A stretch of DNA of 64,000 nt from Pseudarthrobacter psychrotolerans (GCF_009911795.1 NZ_CP047898.1:3596001-3660000); one strand, 5' to 3'; positions 44,432 through 58,079 are shown, counted from the stretch's first letter. Translations and numbers: made by a program. Notes: generated by a model from the letters alone, not told the origin.

Positions 44432-44668
44432 ATGGCAGCACACTGCCAAGTGACCGGAGCCGAGCCGGGCTTTGGGCACAGCATTTCGCACTCGCACCGT
44501 CGCAACAAGCGTCGGTTCGATCCGAACATTCAGAAGAAGCGCTACTGGGTTCCGTCCCTGCGCCGTAACGTCACTCTGCAGCTTTCTGCAAAGGGCATCA
44601 AGACCATCGACGTACGCGGCATCGACGTAGTCGTCGCCGCCATCCTTGCTCGGGGAGTGAAGCTCTAA
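44432..44668 (+). CDS. rpmB: 50S ribosomal protein L28
   Basis: 78 residues. [20 protein letters not shown] and [20 protein letters not shown] match bacterial L28. Only one Cys is present (residue 5) and there is no Cys-x2-Cys pair, so this is the zinc-independent form. GAGGAG precedes the ATG. It overlaps the rpmG ATG by one base (TAATG). The L28-L33-S14 order is a recurring actinobacterial cluster. Confidence 0.96.
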   Translation: MAAHCQVTGAEPGFGHSISHSHRRNKRRFDPNIQKKRYWVPSLRRNVTLQLSAKGIKTIDVRGIDVVVAAILARGVKL

Positions 44669-44835
44669 TGGCTAAGGACAAGGACGTACGTCCGATCATC
44701 AAGCTCAAGTCGACTGCGGGCACGGGTTACACCTACGTGACGCGGAAGAACCGTCGTAACGACCCGGACCGTATGGTTCTGAAGAAGTACGATCCCAAGA
44801 TCCGTCAGCACGTCGAATTCCGAGAGGAGCGCTAA
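44668..44835 (+). CDS. rpmG: 50S ribosomal protein L33
   Basis: 55 residues: [20 protein letters not shown], then [20 protein letters not shown] and a C-terminus ending HVEFREER. The four zinc-binding Cys of the other L33 form are all absent, so this is the cysteine-free variant. Starts within the L28 stop and ends 4 bases before rpsN, so the three genes are one operon. Confidence 0.96.
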   Translation: MAKDKDVRPIIKLKSTAGTGYTYVTRKNRRNDPDRMVLKKYDPKIRQHVEFREER

Positions 44836-44839
44836 ACAC

Positions 44840-45145
44840 ATGGCTAAGAAGTCAATGATCGCAAAGAACGAACAGCGTAAAGTCATCGTTGAGCGTTACG
44901 CTGCAAAGCGCCTCGAACTGAAGAAGGCTCTGGTTGACCCCAACTCGACCGACGAAGTTCGCGAAGCAGCACGCCTCGGCCTGCAGAAGCTTCCCCGCAA
45001 CGCGTCGCCCGTCCGTCTGCGTAACCGCGACATCATCGACGGCCGTCCCCGCGGTACCTTCCAGAAGTTCGGTATCTCCCGTGTTCGCTTCCGCGACATG
45101 GCTCACCGTGGTGAGCTCCCGGGCATCACCAAGTCTTCCTGGTAA
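44840..45145 (+). CDS. rpsN: 30S ribosomal protein S14 (long, cysteine-free form)
   Basis: 101 residues, the long S14 type without the Cys-x2-Cys of the short zinc form. Conserved segments: [49 protein letters not shown] and the C-terminal GITKSSW. In many actinobacteria the zinc-free L28/L33/S14 set is induced by zinc starvation. Whether these are alternates or the main copies here cannot be told from the window. Confidence 0.96.
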   Translation: MAKKSMIAKNEQRKVIVERYAAKRLELKKALVDPNSTDEVREAARLGLQKLPRNASPVRLRNRDIIDGRPRGTFQKFGISRVRFRDMAHRGELPGITKSSW

Positions 45146-45172
45146 TTCAGTACCGCTGATTCCAGCTGCTTG

Positions 45173-45208
45173 AGAAGGGCCGGCAACCGTTTGGTTGCCG
45201 GCCCTTCT
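45173..45208 (+). terminator. strong terminator after rpsN
   Basis: AGAAGGGCCGGCAACC (45173-45188) and its exact inverse (45193-45208) form a 16-bp stem with a 4-base GTTT loop, followed by GCATTT. It separates the ribosomal protein operon from the rrn promoters. Confidence 0.92.
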
Positions 45209-45390
45209 GCATTTAAGGCCTTTGGTGATCAAGCTCCCGCTGGTGCTCGAGCTTCTCAAGATCCGCACGCGGCGTCGGCGGTTGTGGTGCAGCACACAGA
45301 AGCCACGTACGACGACGGCGCCCGGTTTTGGGTGCCAATGCCGGCTTTGGGCCCGGAGCGGCGGGCTTTGGGCTTGGTGTGGGGGTGGAT

Positions 45391-45419
45391 TTGCGGTGGG
45401 GGTTGGGTGGGTGTATTGT
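45391..45419 (+). promoter_or_regulatory. candidate rrn promoter P1
   Basis: TTGCGG (45391-45396), a 17-base spacer and TATTGT (45414-45419). It is the more distal of two similar elements in the 600-base region before 16S. Assignment is by pattern only. Confidence 0.45.
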
Positions 45420-45568
45420 TTTCTAAGTCGCCGCGAGGGGAACAGCGAAGAGCTGGTTACCGCGGGCGGCCAAACCCCCAAATTCAAGACCAAATGTTGG
45501 TTGTTCTTTTGAGCGCCTCGGTTTGGTGGGGATGTGTTTTCTGCTGGTGCGGGTCCTGGAATATGGAT

Positions 45569-45597
45569 TTGCATCGGGGCGGGAAACCGGGTAACTT
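45569..45597 (+). promoter_or_regulatory. candidate rrn promoter P2
   Basis: TTGCAT (45569-45574), a 17-base spacer and TAACTT (45592-45597). It lies about 235 bases before the 16S 5' end and just ahead of the boxA-like leader. Assignment is by pattern only. Confidence 0.45.
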
Positions 45598-45655
45598 TGA
45601 TAAGTTGCTCCGGAGCGATCCACGGCTGTTTGGTTGTGGTGGTGCCGGGTGTGTC

Positions 45656-45682
45656 TGTTGTTTGAGAACTCAATAGTGTGCC
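45656..45682 (+). promoter_or_regulatory. rrn leader antitermination/processing element (boxA-like)
   Basis: TGTTGTTTGAGAACTCAATA followed by GTGTGCC is the conserved actinobacterial rrn leader element; a near copy is in the 16S-23S spacer at 47731-47760. Such elements load antitermination factors and take part in RNase III processing stems. Confidence 0.6.
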
Positions 45683-45832
45683 AAGTTTGTTGATACCAAT
45701 TGTTTTATTGATTGGTTGTTTTGGCCGGGTCCGCCACCTCGTGGTTGGGTCTGGTTTTTACAGCTGGTTTCAAATTTTGCAGCCTTCTTCTTCCGTTATT
45801 TCCGGGGGTGTTGGTTGTGTTCGTTTTTGTTT

Positions 45833-51012
<5,180 letters not shown>

Positions 51013-51085
51013 CACCACACACCACCCCCGTAAACCTATTCAAAAGAGGTTTACACCACAGGGTTGGTACAAAGATAACAAGACT

Positions 51086-51115
51086 GCTTGCGTCCACTAT
51101 GTGGTTCCCAAACAA
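51086..51115 (+). promoter_or_regulatory. 3' strand of the 23S processing stem
   Basis: GCTTGCGTCCACTATGTGGT and the following ten bases are the near-exact inverse of the spacer element at 47731-47760. Confidence 0.75.
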
Positions 51116-51239
51116 CAAACCCGTTGCTTGAGGAACAAACACAACAACATAACAACACCACACCTGCCTTAACCGGCAGGAGCATGTTGTAACCACAGAA
51201 TTCCCACCCACGGCACAGCCAGCGGGTGAGGAGCAAGGG

Positions 51240-51356
51240 TTACGGCGGTCATAGCGTGGGGGAAACGCCCGGTCCCATTCCGAACCCGGAAGCTAAGACC
51301 CACAGCGCCGATGGTACTGCACCCGGGAGGGTGTGGGAGAGTAGGTCACCGCCGGA
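51240..51356 (+). rRNA. 5S ribosomal RNA
   Basis: About 117 bases, beginning TTACGGCGGTCATAGCG and ending near GGTCACCGCCGGAAC; the two ends pair as helix I. The internal CCCATTCCGAACCCGGAAGC is the conserved loop B/helix III region. Last gene of the rrn operon. Confidence 0.95.
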
Positions 51357-51371
51357 ACATCATTACAGGTC

Positions 51372-51404
51372 GAGAGCCCCCCAACCACCAGGTCGGGGGC
51401 TCTC
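51372..51404 (+). terminator. rrn operon terminator
   Basis: GAGAGCCCCC and GGGGGCTCTC form a 10-bp stem with a loop of about 13 bases, 15 bases after 5S; the following sequence is CCACGTTAACC, without a long U-run. Confidence 0.85.
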
Positions 51405-51856
51405 CCACGTTAACCACCCACCACCCCAGAACGCCCCAACCGCCGCCATCGCACCTCAAGGCCGCGCACCCACACAACATCCTGGCAGTGAATTTGGGCA
51501 TATTCCCGCACCTCACGCTGCAATGTCGCATTCGCGTGGATCGGCTTCATGTCCGCGTTCGAGTCCGTTGCGGACCGGGCCGTTGAGCGAGAAGGTCACA
51601 TCATCAACGGCGTCCGGCCGCGCTGGTGCTTCAACGACGACCTTCGGCTCGAACTTGCCTTCCCCTTGCCGCGGCACGTTCCCCTGGCCAGTGGCCCGAA
51701 ATGCTTCGGAACCGAAGTGGCGGGGCCCGTCGATCCGCCGGTCAGCCGATTCACGCTGACCGTCTCCTAGGGACGTCGGCTCCGGTAGGAACCGGACTCG
51801 TTCGAAAGGGGAGGGGCGGAATTTTTCAAGCTGAACGGTACCAACGGGAGTTAGGC
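51405..51856. other. non-assigned stretch between rrn and the insertion-sequence cluster
   Basis: No recognised gene. A plus-strand frame at 51549-51770 (73 codons, G/C-rich third positions, no clear ribosome-binding site) could be a small or broken gene but matches nothing I know. The last 30-40 bases before 51857 probably belong to the 3' end of the oldest IS3-family element (IS-3 below). Confidence 0.4.
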
Positions 51857-53301
51857 GGCTCTTCAAGGTTCCCGGGGAATGGTCTGCTGAGATGATTGCT
51901 CATGCTGCCATCCGGGCTGCACTTCTCAAGAGAATACGCGATTTGTAATTGATTGGGTTGCGGTAGCCGCGGGCGGTTCGTTTGATGTGTTTTATCGCGG
52001 TGTTGTTGGCTTCTACTTTGGCTGTTGTAGCGCCGGTGACGATGAGGACTTCGATCTCGGCCCACCAGCGGCACACGGTCCGGTAGAGCCTGTTCGTCTC
52101 CGGCATCGCGGCCCGTTCCACCAGGTCGGCGAGGGCAGTCTTCGCGGCGGCTGCGTCCTCGAGGGACCCGGTGGAGAGCAGGGTGCGGAGTTGTTCCTTG
52201 ACCTGCCAGGCGGCCTGGAGGCTGCCGGTCGGATCGTCGGCAGCGAACACGCCCGCCAACCGGTGATGTCCACGTTCTGAGAGGTTCTCGTTGGCCTTCA
52301 GCAGCAGCATCCGGTTCGCCCACGCCGGGTCCGTGGTCCTGCCCCGCCGGCCCCGAACCTGCTGGGACAGGCCCTGACGGACGGTGGTGAGCATGTCGTT
52401 GGCCAGCATCGTCACGTGGAAAAGATCCACCGAGACCGCCGTGCGCGGCAACCACATCCGTAGTGCTTTCCGGAAGGCCGCGGACGGGTCGATCGCGACG
52501 ACCTGCACCCCAAGCCGCCAGTCCAGTGGCCGGGCGAAGAGCCAGTTCCCGACGCCCTTGCGGTCACGTCCGTCCACGATGCCCAGGACCTGGCCGGTGT
52601 CCAGATCCACGATCGTTGTCATCCAGGGCTCGTACCGGATCCATGCCTTGGTGCCGGGGTCCTGGAAGAACCGCACGGACCGGTACCGGTGCTCATCGAT
52701 GCCCAGCATCCTGGGTGCCAGCAGGTCCACGTCCGGCAGGCGCAGGGCGGCGTCGCCGATGATCTGCTGGACCAGCCACCACGAGATCCCGAACGCCACG
52801 GCGGTCTCGGACACTGCCCGCCCCGAGGTGATGACCGCCTCCAGCACCGACTGCCGTAGCCGCCGCGTCGACCGGGCCCGGCGCGGGACCTGCGGCGTCG
52901 CTTCGCAGAACGATTTCCGCTCGCACAAATACTCGTCACAGAACCAGCGCCGCTTGTCCCAGAGCAGCACCACCCGGCCAGCGACCGGAATGTCACGCAG
53001 CCGCTGGCAACGGCGCTCCTTCACCCGGAAGGCGACGACGCCGCAACTCGGGCAGCCCGGCGGAAATGTCGTCTCCACCGTAATGTGGCGTGCCCCGTCA
53101 GGAAGCAGCACGGCGGCCGTGACACGGTAATCAGGCAGGTTGAAGATCAAGCTGGCAGCATCATCGGCCGCCAAAGTAGGCTCTAACAAGGCTCGTGGTT
53201 CCTGTTCAGGTTGAATGCGTAGATAACACTCATCCCAGCAGGACCACGAGTCCTCTGCTAGCTACAACACGAACCTATTTCCCCGGGAACCTTGAAGAGC
53301 C
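51857..53301 (-). mobile_element. complete ISL3-family insertion sequence
   Basis: Terminal inverted repeats of 23 bases, GGCTCTTCAAGGTTCCCGGG plus GAA at 51857-51879 and the exact inverse at 53279-53301, flanked by a perfect 8-base target duplication AGTTAGGC (51849-51856 and 53302-53309). An intact transposase fills it. Length 1445 bases and the 8-base duplication are typical of ISL3. It landed at the stop codon of an older IS3-family orfB. Confidence 0.95.
51900..53189 (-). CDS. ISL3-family transposase
   Basis: 429 residues. N-terminal zinc-binding HTH region (FPPGCPSCGVVAFRVKERRC, then RRWFCDEYLCER). DDE catalytic residues sit in RMLGIDEHRYRSVRFF, VQVVAIDPSAAFRKAL and ATTAKVEANNTAIKHIKRTA, with the C-terminal ARGYRNPINYKSRILL. 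Full length with no disruption, so the element is potentially active. Confidence 0.95.
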   Translation of the reverse strand: MLEPTLAADDAASLIFNLPDYRVTAAVLLPDGARHITVETTFPPGCPSCGVVAFRVKERRCQRLRDIPVAGRVVLLWDKRRWFCDEYLCERKSFCEATPQVPRRARSTRRLRQSVLEAVITSGRAVSETAVAFGISWWLVQQIIGDAALRLPDVDLLAPRMLGIDEHRYRSVRFFQDPGTKAWIRYEPWMTTIVDLDTGQVLGIVDGRDRKGVGNWLFARPLDWRLGVQVVAIDPSAAFRKALRMWLPRTAVSVDLFHVTMLANDMLTTVRQGLSQQVRGRRGRTTDPAWANRMLLLKANENLSERGHHRLAGVFAADDPTGSLQAAWQVKEQLRTLLSTGSLEDAAAAKTALADLVERAAMPETNRLYRTVCRWWAEIEVLIVTGATTAKVEANNTAIKHIKRTARGYRNPINYKSRILLRSAARMAA

Positions 53302-53303
53302 AG

Positions 53304-53388
53304 TTAGGCGGCTGACTGTTCGGTGATTTCCTTGGGTTGGTTGATCCACGCTGGTCCTGGGAGCGCGAGAATTTTGGGATCAGTGGTT
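53304..53388 (-). pseudogene. detached C-terminus of the IS-3 orfB transposase
   Basis: Encodes ...DPKILALPGPAWINQPKE and ITEQSAA-stop. If the 55954 side is joined to it after removing the inserted element and one GTT duplicate, the frame continues exactly from the orfB at 55954-56864, giving a 330-residue protein. The piece was cut off by insertion of IS-1. Confidence 0.85.
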
Positions 53389-53430
53389 TGCGCCCGTCAA
53401 GTTTTTGAGACAGTTTGATTGATTTTCTTC

Positions 53431-54378
53431 TTACGCTGCTATCTGGTGGATCTTGTTTTGGTATTCGGCCAGGGCGCGTGCCGGGGGCAGGCCCAGGTTG
53501 TTGGCATGGGGCCGGCGCCGGTTGTACCAGGATTCGATGTATTCCATCACAGCGGTCCTGGCTGCCATGTGATTGGGGAAATCGTGGTGGTGGTACATCT
53601 CGGTCTTCAGGTGCGAGAAGAACGACTCGGCCACCGCGTTGTCCCAGCACACACCGACCACGCCCATGGACTGGGTAACGCTGTTCGCCGCGCACCAGCC
53701 CTGGAACCCGGCAGAGGTGTACTGCGAGCCACGGTCGCTGTGAAAGACCGCCCCGCCGGAGTGAAGCCGGCCATGGTCACGTGCCATGGTCAGCGCGTCA
53801 ATGATCAACGACGTACGCATATGGGAGGCCATCGACCAGCCCACAACCATCCGGGTCGCCAGATCGATCACGGTGGCCAGGTACAGCCATCCGGAACCCG
53901 TTTGCAGGTAGGTAATGTCCCCGACCATCCGGGTTCCCGGCACGGTGGCGGTGAAATCACGGTTGCCCTCACCGTCCTGCATATGGTTGCGGATATGCCC
54001 GGTCCTGGCCGCCGGGTCAACGACCGTGGTCTTCTTCCACGCACGCATCCGCACCGCCCGCAGCCCCTGCTTCTTCATGATGGAACCCACCGTGCCCGGC
54101 GCCACCGCGACGCCCTCATGGCCCAGGATCGTGGTGATCTGGTCCCGCCCGGCCATGCCCTTCTCGCGCCCAAACACGCGCTCCACCTCCACGGTCAGCT
54201 TGTTGTGGCGGACCTGTGTCGGGGTCGGGCCCTTCGGCAACGTCCATCGGTAATACGAGGACCTGGGGACCTTCAACTGCTGGCACATCCAGTCGATCTT
54301 GTAGTAGGCCTTCTCCTGCCAGATAAACGCGTAGTAGTCGTCTATCGTTGCTTCGCGGCGAAGAAGGCGCTGACTTTT
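53431..54378 (-). CDS. IS-1 orfB, IS3-family DDE transposase
   Basis: About 315 residues from the -1 frameshift entry near 54378; it has no good start of its own and is normally made as an orfAB fusion. The HTH-like part includes WMCQQLKVPRSSYYRW; the integrase core has GDITYLQTGSGW, HSDRGSQYTS and CWDNAVAESFFSHLKTE (D, D, E), with the C-terminal WYNRRRPHANN. Intact, but its orfA is broken, so the element is probably immobile on its own. Confidence 0.92.
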   Translation of the reverse strand, partial: KSQRLLRREATIDDYYAFIWQEKAYYKIDWMCQQLKVPRSSYYRWTLPKGPTPTQVRHNKLTVEVERVFGREKGMAGRDQITTILGHEGVAVAPGTVGSIMKKQGLRAVRMRAWKKTTVVDPAARTGHIRNHMQDGEGNRDFTATVPGTRMVGDITYLQTGSGWLYLATVIDLATRMVVGWSMASHMRTSLIIDALTMARDHGRLHSGGAVFHSDRGSQYTSAGFQGWCAANSVTQSMGVVGVCWDNAVAESFFSHLKTEMYHHHDFPNHMAARTAVMEYIESWYNRRRPHANNLGLPPARALAEYQNKIHQIAA

Positions 54379-54577
54379 CCCAGGAACTCGATTTCCCGTT
54401 TCAGCTCGGCGTTCTCGGCCTGCAGCGCCTTGTACTTCGCCCACTCCACAGGGCCCGGCTCATCGGCACCCACGTCGGGATGCTCTTCCTTCCAGACCCG
54501 CACCCAATTCCCCAACGTCCCTTCATTGACCTGAGGTGTACTACTGATGTGAGACACAGTTTGAAAGGATTGTGCCC

Positions 54578-54868
54578 ATGTCTTCCCGTCCCACCTATTC
54601 CGATGAGTTCAAGGCCGATGCAGTGAATCTGGTCGTTTCCTCCGGCCGTTCACCCGCCTCGGTTGCCCCCGAGCTGGGGATCTCCGTGACCGCGCTGAAG
54701 CGGTGGGTGCAGCTGCACCGGGAAGGAGAAGCCGGGGCCGGCGGCAAGCCTGATGATCCGGTGGATCCCGCGAAATACAAGGCGTTGGAGGCCCGGCTGC
54801 GGGAAGTCGAAAGGGAAAATGATTTCCTGAAAAAAGTTTCGGCGTTCTTCGCCAAAGAACAACGGTAG
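54578..54868 (+). CDS. IS-2 orfA (HTH protein)
   Basis: 96 residues from ATG 54578; a GTG two codons earlier is possible. HTH of the IS3 orfA type (SDEFKADAVNLVVSSG-like start, ELGISVTALKRWVQLH) and a coiled region ending FLKKVSAFFAKEQR. An A-rich slippery run, AAAAAAG at 54830-54836, precedes the stop and would allow -1 frameshifting into orfB. Confidence 0.92.
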   Translation: MSSRPTYSDEFKADAVNLVVSSGRSPASVAPELGISVTALKRWVQLHREGEAGAGGKPDDPVDPAKYKALEARLREVERENDFLKKVSAFFAKEQR

Positions 54869-55758
54869 AGGACCTCTACCGGCTTGTTCAGGAGAAGAAC
54901 GCCGAATTCCCTGTGGCCTGGATGTGCGCCCGGCTGGGTGTTCCGCGGGCCTCGTACTACCGCTGGCTGGACCAGAAGGAATCACCGACGGCCGCCCGGC
55001 ACCGCGAACTGACCGGGCAGGTCAAGGTGATGTTCGATTCCTCCGACGGGATCTTCGGCCACCGCATGGTCCACACCAAACTCGCCGCCACCGGCGTGGA
55101 AGTTTCGGTGGGGACGGTGGCTGCCATCATGGCCGAGAACGGCTGGACGGCCAAGCGGATGCGCGCCTTCAAACGCACGACCATCCCCTCGGATCCGGAC
55201 AAGGTCTTTCAGGACCTCATCGGCCGGGACTTCACCTCCCAGGTTCCCGGCACGAAGCTCGTCGGGGATATCACCTATCTGCGCACCGGCGAGGGCTGGC
55301 TGTACCTGGCCACCGTCATCGACCTGTGTACCCGCATGGTCGTTGGCTGGGCCATGGCCGATCACATGCGCGCCTCTCTCGTCACGGGCGCGCTGAGGAT
55401 GGCCAGGGACCGGGGACACCTTGCAGCGGATGCGATTTTCCATAGTGACAGAGGCACCCAGTACACCTCCCGGGAAATGGGCGCGTGGTGCGCCGGCAAC
55501 GGTATCCGCCAGTCGATGGGCGCTACCGGGGTGTGCTGGGACAATGCGGTCGCCGAGTCGGCGTTCTCGTCCCTGAAGAACGAGTTCTACCACCACCACA
55601 GCTTCGCCACCCGCCAGGACGCCCGCCGGGCGACCATGCGCTACATCGAAGTGTTCTACAACCGCTGGCGGCCCCACACCAACAATGACGGCCTGCCGCC
55701 GGCGACCGCGATGGCCAACTTCACCACAAACCAGCAGCCGCTACCCGCGGCAGCCTGA
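54832..55758 (+). CDS. IS-2 orfB, IS3-family DDE transposase
   Basis: About 308 residues in the -1 frame after the slippery site (enters as KSFGVLRQRTTVEDLYRLVQ). Core residues: GDITYLRTGEGWLYLATVID, HSDRGTQYTSREM and CWDNAVAESAFSSLKNEF; C-terminus FYNRWRPHTNNDGLPPATAM. A GTG at 54913 would give a truncated product. Intact, so IS-2 is potentially active. Confidence 0.92.
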   Translation, partial: KSFGVLRQRTTVEDLYRLVQEKNAEFPVAWMCARLGVPRASYYRWLDQKESPTAARHRELTGQVKVMFDSSDGIFGHRMVHTKLAATGVEVSVGTVAAIMAENGWTAKRMRAFKRTTIPSDPDKVFQDLIGRDFTSQVPGTKLVGDITYLRTGEGWLYLATVIDLCTRMVVGWAMADHMRASLVTGALRMARDRGHLAADAIFHSDRGTQYTSREMGAWCAGNGIRQSMGATGVCWDNAVAESAFSSLKNEFYHHHSFATRQDARRATMRYIEVFYNRWRPHTNNDGLPPATAMANFTTNQQPLPAAA

Positions 55759-55937
55759 CCCAACCGAAACTACCCGGCTGTCTCACATCCTTGACACACC
55801 TCAACCCCAATATCGGCCGCGACCTGAATAACAGGACGACCCGAGGAAATCACCAACTCAATGGCCTCAGCCTTGAACTCCGAGCTGTATTTACGACGAC
55901 TAGACATGAAACAGATTCTCCTAAACCCTGTCTCAAA

Positions 55938-56864
55938 TCACCATACGGGCGCAGTTGTCGTGAATCGTTCGGGGTGTTTCGTGCGGGCTGCAGCGAGGGT
56001 TTCCGAGCGTTCCCTGGCGACGCCGGCGGCGTGGCCGTAGTGGACGTTCGCGGGGGTGTGGAAGCCGATGCCGGAGTGCTGGTGATGATGGTTGTACCAG
56101 TCCACGAAACTGCTGATAAATGCTCCGGCGTCGTGGACTGAGGCGAAGCGTTCCGGGAATTCCGGACCGTATTTCAGGGTCTTGAAAATCGACTCACTGT
56201 AGGGATTATCATTGCTCACGCGGGGCCTGGAGTGGGACCGGGTGACCTCCAGATCCGAGAGCAGCGCCGCGACGGTTTTGGAGGTCATGGATGTTCCCCG
56301 GTCCGCGTGCACGACCTGGGGGATGCCGTGGATTCCGAAGATTCCCTTCATCATTTCCACGGCCAATGCCCCCGATTCGGTGGCGTGGACGTGCGCGCCG
56401 ACGATGAACCTGGAATGGATATCCACCATCATGTAGCAGTCAAAATACTTCCCCTTGACCGGGCCCGCGAGCTTTGTAATATCCCACGTGTAGACCTGTC
56501 CCGGGGCGGTGGCGACCAGTTCAGGAACTGCCCGGGGCGGGTGCTTGGCCAGCCGGCGGCGCTCCTTGACCATCCGGTTTTCCTCCAGCACCCGGTAAAA
56601 AGTCGACAGGGACCCCAGATAGATCCCCTGATCCAGCAGCTTCGCATAGACCTGCATGGGGGCCAGGTCCACGAACTCCGGCGAGTTCAGCGCCGCCAGA
56701 ATCCCGGCCCGCTCAGCGGCGCTGAGTTTGTTCTGCGGCACCACCGCCATCTGGTCCCGCGGCGGGGCCGGTTTCCGGTTCGCGGTCGTCCGGGAAACAC
56801 CGGTCAATGATGCTGCCCGGCGCGTAGGGATCCTCAGGTCCAGCATCGACCGGTACGTGGCCAT
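55938..56864 (-). pseudogene. IS-3 orfB, IS3-family transposase truncated by IS-1
   Basis: 308 codons from ATG 56864 to a chimaeric stop inside IS-1. HTH (AASLTGVSRTTANRKPAP), then DDE core VYTWDITKLAGPVKGKYFDC, VVHADRGTSMTSK and SNDNPYSESIFKTLKY, and WYNHHHQHSGIGFHTP. All catalytic residues are present; the last 26 native residues lie detached at 53304-53388. The start overlaps the orfA stop (TGATG). Confidence 0.88.
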
Positions 56865-57307
56865 CAGCGTTTCTTGGACCGGGGCCCGTCCGGCATATCC
56901 TCTGAGGCGCTCTCTAAGAACGCCTGTAGTTTTCCCATCAGCTCCAAGGCTGCCTCGGTCTGCTTCAACCGGCCCTCACTCACCTCTAACTGGCGGCGCA
57001 AACGCGCGTTCTCAGCCTGCTCCGCCGAGAGTTTCCCGATCGAATCCCCAGCCTTCTTCCCGGCCAGGACACCGGCGTCACGCAGCCGCCGCCACTCGGT
57101 CATCTGCGACGAATACAGGCCCTCCGTGCGCAGGAAAGCGCCGCCGGCATTGGTCTCACACGCGTTCTCGTAGGCGGCGAGGAACTCGAGCTTCTGGACC
57201 GGAGTGAACGACCGGCGCGGCCGCGGACCACCGGCCCGCGGCCCGGAAGAATTACTACTATTCACAGCACTATCTTCGCGTACTGCACTCAAAACTGGAC
57301 TGGACAT
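56864..57307 (-). CDS. IS-3 orfA (HTH protein)
   Basis: 147 residues at most; a GTG near 57262 (VNSSNSSGPRAGG) may be the true start. HTH segment RRSFTPVQKLEFLAAYENAC and QMTEWRRLRDAGVL, then a coiled coil (ENARLRRQLEVSEGRLKQTE). Typical first frame of an IS3-family element. Confidence 0.85.
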   Translation of the reverse strand: MSSPVLSAVREDSAVNSSNSSGPRAGGPRPRRSFTPVQKLEFLAAYENACETNAGGAFLRTEGLYSSQMTEWRRLRDAGVLAGKKAGDSIGKLSAEQAENARLRRQLEVSEGRLKQTEAALELMGKLQAFLESASEDMPDGPRSKKR

Positions 57308-57355
57308 GATTGCTGGATTCCTGGCTCTCGCCCCACGCGATTAAACGGACTTGCT

Positions 57356-57706
57356 ATGAGCCCCTGGTACCGTTCCAGCCTGACACGTAGGGCGGAGATG
57401 CTCAAGGGGACACTGGAGGGCATTGTTCTTGCCCTCCTGACCGGGAGCCCGGCATATGGGTACGAAATCACGACGCTGCTCCGGGTGCTGGGTTTCACCG
57501 AAATCGCTGAGGGCACCGTGTACGCGCTGCTCGTCAGAATCGAGCAAAAAGGCCTGGCGGACGTCGAGAAGCGACCCTCCGAAAAAGGGCCCCCACGCAA
57601 GGTGTACACGCTCAACGCACGGGGCGAAAAAGAACTGCACGAATTTTGGAACACATGGAGCTTCTTGTCCGAACGGCTTGAACAGCTCCGCAAGGGAGGA
57701 AAGTGA
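57356..57706 (+). CDS. PadR family transcriptional regulator
   Basis: 116 residues from ATG 57356; an internal ATG at 57398 fits the usual family start (MLKGTLEGIVLALLTGSPAY). Winged helix: GYEITTLLRVLG, AEGTVYALLVRIEQKGLADV and PPRKVYTLNARGEKEL. PadR proteins repress their own operon and exporters; here an ABC exporter follows. Only about 50 bases separate it from the IS-3 orfA start, so its native promoter may have been replaced. Confidence 0.93.
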   Translation: MSPWYRSSLTRRAEMLKGTLEGIVLALLTGSPAYGYEITTLLRVLGFTEIAEGTVYALLVRIEQKGLADVEKRPSEKGPPRKVYTLNARGEKELHEFWNTWSFLSERLEQLRKGGK

Positions 57707-57707
57707 T

Positions 57708-58079
57708 ATGGCAGCGAAGTGGATCGAGCTGGTGACCGGCTCGCTCGAGCAGAAGAAGCAGTACAAGCAGTCCAAGGCGCGGCTGGATGCCCTGCCTGAG
57801 CTGTACCACTCCGTGGCGAACGCCTTCAACCGGTACTTCATGTACTACGGGGGGGTCACCGAGGGGGACACGATCGTGCAGATGTTCGCGGACTTCGCGG
57901 ACCTGTGGGAACGCGCCGCCATCGACGGCACGCCCGTGAGCGAGATCGTCGGCGAAGATCCCATTGAGTTCGCCGAGAGCTTCGCTCAGGCATACGGCGG
58001 AAAGCGGTGGATCGACAAGGAACGGGCCCGTCTCAACGAGGCGGTCGACAAGGCGAAGGCGAAGGAGACAGGATCATGA
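57708..58079 (+). CDS. DUF1048 family protein
   Basis: 123 residues from ATG 57708, preceded by GGGAGGAAAG. All-helical pattern KWIELVTGSLEQKKQYKQSK, LPELYHSVANAFNRYFMYYG and IVGEDPIEFAESFAQAYGGK is the DUF1048 signature. Such genes regularly sit between a PadR regulator and an ABC exporter; biochemical role unknown. The stop overlaps the ATPase ATG by 4 bases. Confidence 0.88.
   Translation: MAAKWIELVTGSLEQKKQYKQSKARLDALPELYHSVANAFNRYFMYYGGVTEGDTIVQMFADFADLWERAAIDGTPVSEIVGEDPIEFAESFAQAYGGKRWIDKERARLNEAVDKAKAKETGS

Larger units (their letters stand above)
54532..55803 (+). mobile_element. IS-2: complete IS3-family element nested in IS-1
   Basis: 25-base imperfect terminal repeats (TGAGGTGT then GATGTGAGACA; 20 of 25 identical) at 54532-54556 and 55779-55803. 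A 3-base duplication ACC flanks it (54529-54531 and 55804-55806). 1272 bases, with orfA and orfB intact and overlapping in the -1 frame; inserted in the opposite orientation to IS-1. Confidence 0.93.
54342..55907 (-). pseudogene. IS-1 orfA, split by insertion of IS-2
   Basis: The N-terminal piece is at 55804-55907 (MSSRRKYSSEFKAEAIELVI...AADIG), the C-terminal piece at 54342-54531 (EGTLGNWVRVWKEEHP...FLGKVSAFFAAKQR). Removing IS-2 and one ACC duplicate restores a 96-residue HTH/leucine-zipper orfA without any other change, so the insertion is recent relative to decay. Confidence 0.9.
53389..55953 (-). mobile_element. IS-1: IS3-family element, interrupted by IS-2
   Basis: Ends share TGCGCCCGT followed by TTTGAGACAG at similar spacing (53389 inward and 55953 inward). 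A 3-base target duplication GTT flanks it (53386-53388 and 55954-55956). Excluding the inner element the length is about 1290 bases. It carries orfA (split) and orfB on the minus strand and itself interrupts the orfB of IS-3. Confidence 0.85.
51825..57300 (-). mobile_element. IS-3: oldest IS3-family element, broken by IS-1 and the ISL3 copy
   Basis: The pieces run 56864-57307 (orfA), 55954-56864 (orfB body), 53302-53388 (orfB tail) and a short 3' end left of 51857. Outer ends are uncertain: the left sequence TTTTTCAAGCTGAACGGTAC and the right TTTTGAGTGCAGTAC (minus strand) are only weakly alike, so the limits given are approximate. Confidence 0.55.

Noticed and set aside
51513..51866. Minus-strand 117-codon frame left of the ISL3 element
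   Set aside because: No homology recognised, no ribosome-binding site, and it runs into the terminal repeat of the IS.
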